Below, one piece after another: positions 16,274 to 24,507 of a DNA stretch of 64,000 nt. Every line of letters begins with the position of its first letter. Position 1 is the first letter of the stretch. Origin of the DNA: CALMEC01 sp964434425 (GTDB taxonomy: Bacteria > Actinomycetota > Thermoleophilia > Miltoncostaeales > Miltoncostaeaceae); contig CAYSVH010000006.1 of assembly GCA_964434425.1 (NCBI GenBank), positions 88,779-152,778 on the forward strand. The letters run 5' to 3'. Below the pieces are notes generated by a model. That model had not been told where the DNA came from. It worked only from the letters and a program-made list of their open reading frames with translations, and ran no database searches. The position numbers were made by a program, and so were the translations under genes.

Positions 16274-17259
16274 TGAGCGAGACGATGCGCGCCCTGATCT
16301 GCGGGCGCGGCCCCGAGTGGGTCCTGGCCGAGGTGCCGGTCCCCGTGCCCGGCCCGGGGCAGGTCCTCGTCCGCAACCGGGCGTCGGCGACGAACAACGC
16401 CGACCTGCCGATGCTCGCCGACGCCGATCCCGCGAGCGGGGGCGGCGGGCACGAATTCGTCGCCGGCTTCGAGTACGCCGGTGAGATCGCAGCCGTCGGC
16501 CCGGACTCCGGCGACTGGAGGACCGGCGACCCGGTGATGGGCACCTTCCCATCGGCGTTCGCCGAGTACCTGGTCGCCGACCACCGCTTCGTGCTGCCCC
16601 GCCCGGAGGGGCGGGCCCCGGAGGTGGCGTGCGCGCTGCCGACGGCGCTGCTCACCGAGTTCGGAGCGCTCACGGTCGCCGGGTTCCAGGCCGGTCAGAG
16701 TGTGCTCATCACCGGCGCGACCACCGGCATCGGCATGATCGGCGTCCAGATCGCCAAGACTCTCGGAGCCTCCCGGGTCGTCGCAACCACGCGGACCGCC
16801 GCCAAGAAAGACCTGCTCGAGGGCCTGGGTGCGGACGCGGTGATCGTCACCGACGAGCAGGACTTGACCGACTCGGCGCTGGCCGCGACGGACGGGAAGG
16901 GCGCGGACGTCGTCCTCGACCACGTGGCCGGCGAGACGTTCGCCCAGTGCCTGCCGGCGACCGCCGTCGACGGGCACGTCGTGAACATCGGACGGCTGGC
17001 AGGACCCGCCTCGACGATCGATCTCGATGCCCTGTCGTACCGGCATCTGAGCGTGCATGGCGTCTCGTTCGGGTTCTCCCGCGACTGGGAGACCGTCCCG
17101 ATCCTCGAGGGGCTGCGCGATCAGGTACTGCCCGCGGTCGGCCGGGGCGGAGTCGCGCCCGTCATCGACTCCACCCTCAGCGTCGAGCAGTACCTGCGGG
17201 CTGCCGAGCGACTGCGCTCCGGGGACGCGGTCGGCAAGATCGTCCTCACCTTCGCATGA
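16273..17259 (+). CDS. MDR-family NAD(P)H:quinone oxidoreductase / zinc-free alcohol dehydrogenase
   Basis: 328 residues of the medium-chain reductase superfamily. The N-terminal GroES-like domain holds VLAEVPVPVPGPGQVLVRNR, NNADLPML and GFEYAGEIAAVG. The Rossmann domain has VLITGATTGIGMIGVQIAKT and GLGADAVIVTDEQD. The structural-zinc Cys cluster and usual catalytic zinc ligands are absent, as in quinone oxidoreductases. It would reduce quinones or enones with NADPH. The start overlaps the preceding stop by one base, and its stop overlaps the ATG of a broken lipoprotein gene. Confidence 0.92.
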   Translation: MSETMRALICGRGPEWVLAEVPVPVPGPGQVLVRNRASATNNADLPMLADADPASGGGGHEFVAGFEYAGEIAAVGPDSGDWRTGDPVMGTFPSAFAEYLVADHRFVLPRPEGRAPEVACALPTALLTEFGALTVAGFQAGQSVLITGATTGIGMIGVQIAKTLGASRVVATTRTAAKKDLLEGLGADAVIVTDEQDLTDSALAATDGKGADVVLDHVAGETFAQCLPATAVDGHVVNIGRLAGPASTIDLDALSYRHLSVHGVSFGFSRDWETVPILEGLRDQVLPAVGRGGVAPVIDSTLSVEQYLRAAERLRSGDAVGKIVLTFA

Positions 17260-17704
17260 GGACCCACGCCAGCCTCGCCGGCGTCGTGCCGGCCGCGACC
17301 GCCCTCACCGCTGCCGGATGCGCCCCGACGACCCATCCGTCCCGACGGGCACTGCGACGCGATCGCCGTGGACGAACCCGAGTGCGGGCACGGACCAGAG
17401 CGTGGACGGCACGGTGCTGCGGCTGAGCGTGAACGGCAGCGACGTCGAGGCGAGGATGGTGGACAACGCCACCGCCCGCGAGTCCGTGCAGCTGCAGTCG
17501 CTGACGATCAACATGCTCGGCCGCGAAGCCGCCGGCAGCGGCCTCCCAGCGGGTCTGCTGGATGAGGGGCCGCGGCGCACCGAACCGAGAGCAACGGACT
17601 GGCCGTCTACCACCGGCACGCCGGGATGCGAGCCGTGGGCTCGGCCGGTGAAACCGGTGACGAGGACGGCGCCCGCCACCGGGCGGGAGCCGCTCGCTGC
17701 GTGA
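17256..17704 (+). pseudogene. Cyclophilin-like-fold lipoprotein gene with frameshifts
   Basis: ATG 17256 overlaps the previous stop and begins a lipoprotein signal, MRTHASLAGVVPAATALTAA then GC, with lipobox TAAGC. Soon after (about 17300-17345) the meaningful reading moves to another frame: TDQSVDGTVLRLSVNGSDVE, ARMVDNATARES, LTINMLGREAAGSGLPAGLL. This resembles the cyclophilin-like fold family (short proteins with NATARxF and LP-L). A third frame carries NGLAVYHRHAGMR near 17600, the family's last strands, and the intervening stretch is too short. At least two frame changes and a probable deletion make it nonfunctional. Confidence 0.55.
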
Positions 17705-17706
17705 GG

Positions 17707-18540
17707 TCAGGCGCCGTTGGCGTCAGGCCCGTAGAAGAAGTCGGCGGTGGCACCTCCGTCGATGAGGAAGTCGCTGCCGGTGATGAAGCCACCCTCGGGG
17801 CCCATGATGAGCGCGGCCAGGGCCGCAACCTCATCGGGGGTGCCGGCACGGCCGGCCGGCATCTTCGTGAGCATCGCCTGATAGAAGTCGGCGCGCTCGC
17901 CGTGGAGCTCGTCGTTGGCGAGCGGGGTGACGATGATGCCGGGGCTGATCGAGTTGATGCGGGCGCCGCGTTTCGCCCAGTTGACGGCCTCGCCGCGCAC
18001 CCGGAGAGAGTTGCAGCGCTTCGACATCTGGTAGGCGTGCAGGGTGTCCCTGACGCCCCGGACGAAGTCGAGCGACAGCAGGTCCTCCGCCGGTGCTGTG
18101 GCGAGCAGCGCGTCCTGCTCCGCCGCGAGAGCGGGCATCCGGTAGCCGGACTGCGACGAGATCACCACACCGCAGCCGCCGGACGCCATGACCGGGCCGA
18201 ACTCCTCGAGCAGCATCGCGGTTCCGTAGAGGTCGACGTGAAGGATCGCCTCGATGGGCGCCTGCGACGGTGACACGCCCGCGGCCTGCACCAGGGCTTT
18301 GATCGGACCGAGTCCCCGGGCTCGTTCGACGACCGCTCGGACCATGTCGCGGTCTGAGACGTCGGCGGCCATGGCGGTGGTCGGGAACCCGGCGTCCTCC
18401 AGGAGCTCCGCCGCGGCGTCGGCGGACTCCTGGCTGTGGTTGGCGACCAGGATGTGGCGGCCGCTCGAGACGCGGCGGGCGATGGCCTGGCCGATGCCGC
18501 CTGCGCCGATGACGACGGTGACGTCGGTTGCGTCGGCCAT
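17707..18540 (-). CDS. Short-chain dehydrogenase/reductase (copy 1)
   Basis: 277 residues. The cofactor motif is VVIGAGGIGQAIA, with an NHS/AADVSD pair for nucleotide specificity. The catalytic site is Ser128-Ser129 (VVISSQSGYRM) with Tyr170 and Lys174 in YQMSKRC. RINSISPGIIVTPLA and the closing FITGSDFLIDGG are textbook SDR. Unusually long loops (about 130-165) set it apart from minimal SDRs. It is transcribed with the upstream DUF2255 gene; only one base separates them. A paralogue with the same active-site spacing lies at 19746-20573. Confidence 0.92.
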   Translation of the reverse strand: MADATDVTVVIGAGGIGQAIARRVSSGRHILVANHSQESADAAAELLEDAGFPTTAMAADVSDRDMVRAVVERARGLGPIKALVQAAGVSPSQAPIEAILHVDLYGTAMLLEEFGPVMASGGCGVVISSQSGYRMPALAAEQDALLATAPAEDLLSLDFVRGVRDTLHAYQMSKRCNSLRVRGEAVNWAKRGARINSISPGIIVTPLANDELHGERADFYQAMLTKMPAGRAGTPDEVAALAALIMGPEGGFITGSDFLIDGGATADFFYGPDANGA

Positions 18541-18541
18541 G

Positions 18542-18940
18542 TCAGTGCTCCTGCGGGGCCGCGGGGTCGAGGGGAACGAGCCTGATCGTCACCGCGTGGC
18601 TGCCGGGCCGGGTGACGTGGCCGACGGGTCCTGGCCCGTAACGGTCGTACTTGTCGTGGTACGCGGTGTCGATGCCGGCCTGTGCGTGAGGCTCGGCGGC
18701 GGCGAAGGTCACGTCGGCCTCGACGCCGCCCGCCCGGATGCGCCCCCTGCCGCTGGCGAGCGCCGCCCGGTACCAGGACCGGCGCGGGCCACCGGCGGAG
18801 CGGACATAGATGTCGTCGCCGGTGCGGACGACCCACATCGTCACGTACGGATTCAGGGTGCCGTCCGGGCGACGCGACGCGAGTTCGAGTTCCCGTGCCT
18901 CGCCGATGCGCCGGAGCTGTTCGGTGGTCCATGCGTTCAC
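18542..18940 (-). CDS. DUF2255 family protein (copy 2)
   Basis: 132 residues: MNAWTTEQLRRIGEARELEL, ASRRPDGTLNPYVTMWVVRT, GDDIYVRSAGG, SWYRAALASGRGRIRAGGVE, ADVTFAAAEPHAQAGIDTAY and a TIRLVPLD end. These are the same landmarks as the copy at 13263-13655. It lies directly upstream of an SDR gene with a one-base gap, so the two are co-transcribed. The function of DUF2255 is unproven; the repeated SDR pairing suggests a shared pathway. Confidence 0.8.
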   Translation of the reverse strand: MNAWTTEQLRRIGEARELELASRRPDGTLNPYVTMWVVRTGDDIYVRSAGGPRRSWYRAALASGRGRIRAGGVEADVTFAAAEPHAQAGIDTAYHDKYDRYGPGPVGHVTRPGSHAVTIRLVPLDPAAPQEH

Positions 18941-19114
18941 GTCATACCCGCCTCTCGTTGTCCGGTTCGGTCGGCTGTACTCATCGTCTCACCATTCCTG
19001 TCTTCCGTGGGGTCGATGCGCCACCGTCCACGCGCCCTTCGTCGTCGCACTCACCCGGACGGCGTGGCCCGCTTCAAAGCCGGTGGCAGTGCCGCAGAGT
19101 CGGGCCTGCTCCGA

Positions 19115-19676
19115 TCAGAATGTGCCGGCCACCGATCGCATCACTTTCCACTGACCATCCACCTTGGCCAGGTGGGCGGTGCCCGTCAGGTTCCACACCC
19201 GTCGCGCCCCGGAGATCGTGGCGTCCACTCTGGTGCGGCTCTCGATGGTCGCCGTCGACGGTCAGATCCCAGAGAATCTCTTCGGTGGAATGGTACCGCA
19301 TCTGGCCGCTCGTGATGTCTGCGAGCCATTCGTCCTTGGGCTGCACGTAGCCGGTGATGTGGGTGGCGGTGAAGCTGTCATCCAGGAGGCGATCCAGTGT
19401 TTCCACATCCGCCGCGATGATGGCCGCGCTCTGCGCGGCGGACAATTCCCGGATGGCCCGCTCGTCATCGCTCATGGCGCCGGTATCTCCCGTGCTGGGC
19501 ACCGTGGTGGACGGTTCGCCGGACGCAGCTGTGCTGGTGCTGGATGATGTGGTGGCGTCGGACGCTGGGTCTTCGGTGTCCGAGCCTCCGCAGCCGACGA
19601 GGCCGAACACGGCGACGGCGCTGGCGGCCGCGGCCAGGGTACGAGAACGGCTGGATCGATGGGAACGAGCTTTCAT
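19115..19676 (-). pseudogene. NTF2/SnoaL-like lipoprotein gene with one frameshift
   Basis: From ATG 19676: lipoprotein signal with lipobox (LAAAASAVAVFGLVGC), a Ser/Thr-rich linker, then the NTF2-like start ERAIRELSAAQSAAIIAADV, ETLDRLLDDSFTATHITGYV, and EEILWDLTVDGD. At about 19258 the frame is lost. In the next frame the fold completes: TIESRTRVDATISGARRVWN, LTGTAHLAKVDGQWKVMRSV, AGTF, with TGA at 19115. One base change restores a normal DUF4440/SnoaL-like secreted lipoprotein. Either recently inactivated or a sequence error. Confidence 0.75.
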
Positions 19677-19745
19677 GACCACATCCTCACCGCAGTGCGG
19701 AGTTTTCGGAACGTCGGAGAGCCGACGACGTATCCCGTCTCTGCC

Positions 19746-20573
19746 TCAACCACCGAGCTGGATGCGCCCGGCATAGAGCGCCGCGACGACGCCGCCGTCG
19801 ATGAGGAGGTCCGCCCCGGTGATGAAGCCGTTGTCGAGCAACAGCGCGGCTGCCTCCGCGATCTCGTCGGTGGTGCCCCAGCGCCCGGCTGGCGATTCGG
19901 TGAGCATCTGCTGGTAGCCCTCGCTGCCAGGCCCGGACATCTCGTCTTTGGCCAACGGGGTCAAGATGATCCCCGGGCTGATCGAGTTGAGTCGTGCCCC
20001 ACGGTCCCCCCAGGTGACCGCGGCTGCTCGCACCCGCAGCGTATTGGCCCGTTTGGCGATGCCGTAGGCGACCCCCGAGTTCGGCACGGCGTCGGCAGAG
20101 AGGAACGGCAGGCCGAGGAGCTCTCGCGCCGGCGTCATCGCGAGTGCCCGCTCCTGCTCGGGCGGCAGCGGCGGGAACATGTGGCCCGCTTGGCTCGACA
20201 CCACCAGACCGGCGCCGCCCGGGGCGATGACCTTGGCGAACTCCTCCAGTACGACCGCCGCTCCGTAGAGGTCGACCCGAAGCAGTGCGTCCGCACTCGC
20301 TTGAACCGGGGAGAGTCCGGCGGTGTGGATCACGTTCACGACATCACCCAGCGAGGCGGCCCTCTCGACCAGTGCCTCGACCGAGGCCAGCTCGGCGACG
20401 TCGACGGGGTGTGTCGTGACCACATGGCCACAGGCTTCGACCGCTCGGGCGCTTTCGGCGAGGCTGTCGGGGTTGCGACTGGCCAGGAGGATCGTTCTGC
20501 CCGACCCCTGCCGTTGGGCGATGGCCTGCCCGATGCTCCCGGCCCCGACGATAACGACGACGTCTGTTGACAT
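19746..20573 (-). CDS. Short-chain dehydrogenase/reductase (copy 2)
   Basis: 275 residues, paralogous to the SDR at 17707-18540. The cofactor motif VVIVGAGSIGQAIAQR, the VVSSQAGHMFPPLPPEQ loop, Tyr170 and Lys174 (YGIAKRA), and ARLNSISPGIILTPLAKDEM align at the same positions, and GFITGADLLIDGG closes the fold. The long loop containing PPEQERALAMTPARELL corresponds to AAEQDALLATAPAEDLL in the paralogue. NAD(P)(H)-dependent alcohol/ketone oxidoreductase, substrate unknown. Upstream of it on the same strand is an aldo/keto reductase, 49 bases away. Confidence 0.92.
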   Translation of the reverse strand: MSTDVVVIVGAGSIGQAIAQRQGSGRTILLASRNPDSLAESARAVEACGHVVTTHPVDVAELASVEALVERAASLGDVVNVIHTAGLSPVQASADALLRVDLYGAAVVLEEFAKVIAPGGAGLVVSSQAGHMFPPLPPEQERALAMTPARELLGLPFLSADAVPNSGVAYGIAKRANTLRVRAAAVTWGDRGARLNSISPGIILTPLAKDEMSGPGSEGYQQMLTESPAGRWGTTDEIAEAAALLLDNGFITGADLLIDGGVVAALYAGRIQLGG

Positions 20574-20622
20574 GTTTCACTCCGTTCTCTGTTGAGTTCC
20601 GGGTGAGATGACCGACACCGGG

Positions 20623-21507
20623 TCAGGCATCGGGGATCTGGAACTGGAAGAACTCCGGGTGCGGTTTGTCCTGGTCGGGTCCGCCGCCGACACCGGTATC
20701 GAGCCGGTCGATGCGGGCGAGCTCGTCGGCGGTGAGGTCGAAGTCGAAGACGTCGAAGTTCTCCGCGATGCGCGTCGGATTGGTCGACTTCGGGATGACC
20801 TGCCGGCCCTGCTGGATGTGCCAGCGCAGCATCACCTGCGCGGGAGACTTGGCGTGGGCGGCGCCGATGTCGAGGAGCACCGGTTCGGTGAAGGTGGTCG
20901 TACCGCCTCCGCCATAGGCGGTGATCCCGCCGATCGGCGACCAGGCCTGGGTGAGGATCCCGTGGGCGGCGTTCGCATCCTGGGCGTCCCGCCGCACGTA
21001 GTAGGGGTGCAACTCGATCTGGTTCACCGCCGGGATCACCTCGATCTCATCGAGCAGGCGCGGCAGCCAGATCGGCGTGAAGTTGCTCACCCCGATGGCG
21101 CGCACCCGACCGTGGGCGTAGAGCTTCTCGAGCGCCCTGTACGCGGCGATGGTCCGGTCGAACGCGCCGACGGCGGGCTGGTGCAGGATGAGCAGGTCGA
21201 GTTGCTCGAGTCCGAGCTTGGCCGACGCCTTCTCGAATCCGCGCAGGGTCTCCTCGGTGCCGTAGTCGGTGACCCAGATCTTCGTCTCGACGAAGATCTC
21301 GTCGCGGGCGAGCCCCGAGCGGCGGATGCCTTCGCCGACCTCCCGCTCGTTCAGGTAGGAGGCCGCCGTGTCGATGTGGCGGTACCCGAGTCGCAGCGCG
21401 GTCGCCACGGCGTCGCTCGTCTCGGCCGGGGGCGATTGGAAGACACCGAGACCGATCGCGGGGATGCGGACGCCGTTGTTGAGCTCGAACTCGGGGACGG
21501 TGCTCAT
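20623..21507 (-). CDS. Aldo/keto reductase (copy 2)
   Basis: 294 residues. The tetrad is Asp47 and Tyr51 (HIDTAASYLNE), Lys76 (VETKIW) and His109 (LILHQPAVG). The cofactor motif is VIPKSTNPTRIAENFDVFDF, and AVNQIELHPYYV is typical of AKR3/AKR5 enzymes. An unusual Gly/Thr-rich insert (AYGGGGTTTFTEP) sits near residue 205. It differs enough from the AKR at 15063 to be a separate subfamily. It is first in a probable two-gene unit with the downstream SDR. 21508-21774 shows no gene. Confidence 0.92.
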   Translation of the reverse strand: MSTVPEFELNNGVRIPAIGLGVFQSPPAETSDAVATALRLGYRHIDTAASYLNEREVGEGIRRSGLARDEIFVETKIWVTDYGTEETLRGFEKASAKLGLEQLDLLILHQPAVGAFDRTIAAYRALEKLYAHGRVRAIGVSNFTPIWLPRLLDEIEVIPAVNQIELHPYYVRRDAQDANAAHGILTQAWSPIGGITAYGGGGTTTFTEPVLLDIGAAHAKSPAQVMLRWHIQQGRQVIPKSTNPTRIAENFDVFDFDLTADELARIDRLDTGVGGGPDQDKPHPEFFQFQIPDA

Positions 21508-21774
21508 GGATGTCCCTTCGGCTGAAATGGAGATCGTTGCGCAGGGGGCACCGTCGACGGTACCACCCGGCGGCCTGGATCAGTGCGGGGCTCCGGCCGG
21601 GCGTCTGAGCGCGGGCGACGACGGCGAAGGGCCATGTCGCAGTCCGGCGCGTCGGCCGCCATCGCGGTGACCCGGATCCCGGATCTCGAGACCCGAACAG
21701 CGCGGCCTCGCCATCGACGTCGAAACGCTCTCGGAGGCCGATCACCGCGACGAGGCCTCACCATCGATGACGGA

Positions 21775-22422
21775 TCACCGCAGCGTTCCCGAAGGGGAGG
21801 TGTTCGCGTTCTCGTCGGAGCCCGCCGACTCATAGCGTGTGGTGATGATCGCGGTGATGGCGGCATCGAGTCGGCGTCGGATAGCGCGTTCGGCACCGTT
21901 TTCCACCTCGGCACGGGCGGCTCCGAGGACGACCCCGGCCAGCAGATCAACGGTTCCGTCGACCTGATCGGCGGGCACACCGGCGTCCCGCACGACCTGG
22001 GCGACGACGGCCATCATCGATCGGTGAAGAGACGCGACCTCGGCGCGGGTGCCGTCGTCCAGTGTCCCCAGGGCATCGGTGAGCGGGGCGACGAGCCGGT
22101 GTTCGGGGCTGTTGGCCCATTCGAGGTAGGCGTCCGCCCATCGCCGCAGTCGCCGCGCGGGGTCGTCGTCACCCGCGACAGCGGCCTGCCAGGCCGCGAT
22201 GGTGCGGGGAACGGCGCGGCGGTACCACTCGACCAGAAGATGGACCTTGTCCGGGACATACCGGTACAGGGAGTTGCGGGCGAGACCGACCTCCACGGCG
22301 ATGTCGCCGAGACTCACATTGGAGTAGCCGTCGGCGGTGAAGAGCCGAACGGCGGCGTCGAGGACCGCCGTCCGCTGCTGCGCGACGTGCTCGGCGATGC
22401 TGTCGGCCGTGATACGCGGCAT
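21775..22422 (-). CDS. TetR-family transcriptional regulator
   Basis: 215 residues from ATG 22422 (MPRITADSIAEHVAQQRTAV). The N-terminal HTH is LDAAVRLFTADGYSNVSLGD then IAVEVGLARNSLYRYVPDKV. The C-terminal ligand domain has AWQAAVAGDDDPARRLRRWA, RLVAPLTDALG and a TVDLLAGVVLGAARAEVENG stretch. It is the last gene of an operon with an ABC ATPase (5 bases away) and permease, and probably represses that operon through the repeats at 24273-24305. The ligand is presumably the exported compound. Confidence 0.9.
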   Translation of the reverse strand: MPRITADSIAEHVAQQRTAVLDAAVRLFTADGYSNVSLGDIAVEVGLARNSLYRYVPDKVHLLVEWYRRAVPRTIAAWQAAVAGDDDPARRLRRWADAYLEWANSPEHRLVAPLTDALGTLDDGTRAEVASLHRSMMAVVAQVVRDAGVPADQVDGTVDLLAGVVLGAARAEVENGAERAIRRRLDAAITAIITTRYESAGSDENANTSPSGTLR

Positions 22423-22426
22423 GAGA

Positions 22427-23173
22427 TCAGCCCGACCGCGCAGCGCCGGGACGACCGACCGGTGCCGTGAACTCGTGGAGGCGCCCACCGTCGAGGACGA
22501 GATGGCGGTCGGCGTGGGCCAGTGCGGCGGTGTCGTGGGCCACGATGATCGTCGCGATCGCCTGTGAGGCGGCGGCACCGGCCAGAAGCCCGGCGACGAC
22601 CTCGGCGCGCTCGGGATCAAGGGACGCGGTGGGCTCGTCGGCGAGGAGAACGTCGGGAAATGCCACGAGCGCACGTGCGATGCCGACCCTCTGGCGTTCT
22701 CCGCCCGAGAGCTCCGCGGGGAGCCGATCGCCGCTGTCGCCCAGATCGACCGCCGCGAGCGTCTCCCGTGCCCGCCTGCGCGTGATCGCGGCCCGCTCCC
22801 CCCGGATTCGACCGACGAGCTCGAGCTGTTCGAGCGCGGTGAGCGACGGGAAGAGGTTCGCGGACTGGTAGACGAAGGCGAGGTGATCGCGTCGCACCGC
22901 GGTGCGTTCACGCTCGGAGAGCCCCGAGGTCGCGATGCCGGCGATGGTGACCTCGCCGGCATCGGGGCGCCGGAGGAGCCCGGCGATCGTGAGCAGGGTC
23001 GACTTGCCGGAACCGGAGGCACCCGAGATGACCACCACCTCACCCGGCGAGACGGACAGCTCGAGATCGTCGAGCACCACGCGAAGATCCGGGCCGTCGG
23101 GGTAGGCGGCGCGGACCTGTGACACGACGAGCCCGGCGGCGCCGGGTCGACCGGGTTCGGTGGACGCGCTCAC
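22427..23173 (-). CDS. ABC exporter ATPase, MacB/LolD type
   Basis: 248 residues. Walker A is GASGSGKST, the Q-loop FVYQSANLFPSLTALEQLEL, signature LSGGERQRVGIARALV, Walker B DVLLADEPTASLD, and the H-loop IIVAHDT. The short N-terminal extension and FPSLT Q-loop fit the MacB/LolD/FtsE group that partners with FtsX-like permeases. It overlaps the permease gene upstream by four bases, so the pair is coupled. It would power extrusion of a lipid, peptide or drug. Confidence 0.93.
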   Translation of the reverse strand: MSASTEPGRPGAAGLVVSQVRAAYPDGPDLRVVLDDLELSVSPGEVVVISGASGSGKSTLLTIAGLLRRPDAGEVTIAGIATSGLSERERTAVRRDHLAFVYQSANLFPSLTALEQLELVGRIRGERAAITRRRARETLAAVDLGDSGDRLPAELSGGERQRVGIARALVAFPDVLLADEPTASLDPERAEVVAGLLAGAAASQAIATIIVAHDTAALAHADRHLVLDGGRLHEFTAPVGRPGAARSG

Positions 23174-24267
23174 GGTTCGACTCCCAGGGCGATGGCCGGC
23201 TCGATCTGGGTGATGCGCCGGAACGCGACGAGGCTGCCGATCACCCCTGCCACCATCAGTGACGCCGCGACGGTGGCGATCGACGCGACGTCGAGTTCGA
23301 CGGGTGCGTCGCCGCGGCCGACCAGGGCGACGACCGCGGTGCCGATAGCCACGCCGACCAGGGTTGCGGCGGCGACGAGGATCGCCATCTGCCCGATGCC
23401 GTCCCGCAGCACGTATCCGTTGCTCGCTCCCATCGCCTTGAGCAGGCCGATCTGGCGTGTTCGCTGAACGGTGAGCACGGTGAAGAACGCACCGATGACC
23501 AGCACGGAGATGATGAGGAGGAAGGCGCGAATCAGGTTCATCGTGGTGGTTTCCGCGGTGAAGCCCGGTGACCCGGCGTAGGCCTCGGACTTGGTGAGGA
23601 CATCAAGACCCATCGAGTCAGCGGCCTGCCCGACCGGAGCGGAACCGCCTCCTCTGAGGGCGACGGCGGAGAAGCGGCCGGCGGCGTCGCGACCGTACTG
23701 GATCCTCTGCCAGGTCTCGAGCGACGTGAACGCGATCGGGGCGTGACCGTAGGTACCCGCAAACGTGAAGCCCACCACCGGCAGCTGAAGGTCGGATCCC
23801 CCGAGCGTGTAGCGATCCCCGACCCTCACCCCCTGCTCTTCGAGTTCGCGACCGAGCACCAGGCCGGGCTCTCCCGCGAGCGCCGCATGGGCGTCGTCAC
23901 GGTCGACCAGGAAGCTGTCGGGAGCCACACCGAACAGGGCGAGATCGAGACTCGGGCCACCATCCCCGGCGGCGGCATTGACGAAGCTCGCCCCCAGAGG
24001 AGTCGCCTCAACGCCGTCGATTTCCTGGAACGGCCTGAGTGCGTCGGGTCGCAGGGTGGAGCGGCTGAAGGTGGCATCAGACCCCTTCTGCAGGGCGATC
24101 CTGTCCAGTGGAAGGGCCCGCAGACCCGAGATCCCGTCGGTCACGAGACCCGTCGCCAGCCCCGACAGGACGGTCGACAGTACCGCGACCAGAGCGATCA
24201 CCACTCCGAGAAGCGTAAAGCGGCGGGCACCGCGCCGCAGATCACGAACTGCGAGAAACACGACCAT
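23170..24267 (-). CDS. FtsX/MacB-like ABC permease
   Basis: 365 residues from ATG 24267 (MVVFLAVRDLRRGARRFTLL). The first membrane helix is at about 20-40 (GVVIALVAVLSTVLSGLA), followed by a roughly 200-residue extracytoplasmic MacB-PCD-like domain and three C-terminal helices of the FtsX core: AFLLIISVLVIGAFFTVLTV, QMAILVAAATLVGVAIGTAV, and SLMVAGVIGSLVAFRR. QRTRQIGLLKAMGASNGYVL is the coupling loop. The ORF could start 54 bases earlier but that would place the start inside the repeat-rich operator. First gene of the permease-ATPase-TetR operon. Confidence 0.9.
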   Translation of the reverse strand: MVVFLAVRDLRRGARRFTLLGVVIALVAVLSTVLSGLATGLVTDGISGLRALPLDRIALQKGSDATFSRSTLRPDALRPFQEIDGVEATPLGASFVNAAAGDGGPSLDLALFGVAPDSFLVDRDDAHAALAGEPGLVLGRELEEQGVRVGDRYTLGGSDLQLPVVGFTFAGTYGHAPIAFTSLETWQRIQYGRDAAGRFSAVALRGGGSAPVGQAADSMGLDVLTKSEAYAGSPGFTAETTTMNLIRAFLLIISVLVIGAFFTVLTVQRTRQIGLLKAMGASNGYVLRDGIGQMAILVAAATLVGVAIGTAVVALVGRGDAPVELDVASIATVAASLMVAGVIGSLVAFRRITQIEPAIALGVEP

Positions 24268-24272
24268 CCCTG

Positions 24273-24305
24273 CATAGCGACATAGTGTCTCCATCATAGC
24301 GACAC
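24273..24305 (-). promoter_or_regulatory. Direct-repeat operator upstream of the ABC exporter operon
   Basis: CATAGCGACA occurs exactly twice, at 24273-24282 and 24295-24304, spaced 22 bases start to start (two helical turns). An overlapping GTGTC/GACAC inverted pair lies at 24286-24290 and 24301-24305. The repeats start six bases before the permease ATG. Their position and the TetR gene at the end of the operon suggest an autoregulatory operator. 24306-24507 shows nothing else. Confidence 0.5.
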
Positions 24306-24507
24306 ATCGTCGCCATGTCACATCGTGGGTGGGCGCGAGCGACAGACGGCCCGGGTCCGCATGAGGATCCCGGTCGTCGGCAGGGGGGCGGATCCGTCGC
24401 TGGAGGGCTCGGGGATCGGTTCAGAACCCGATGTCGGTGGCGCATGGGGTCATGGAACCCTTACCGCGGTCCGGAACCGATCGGACCGCGGATGCGCCGA
24501 CCGCACG

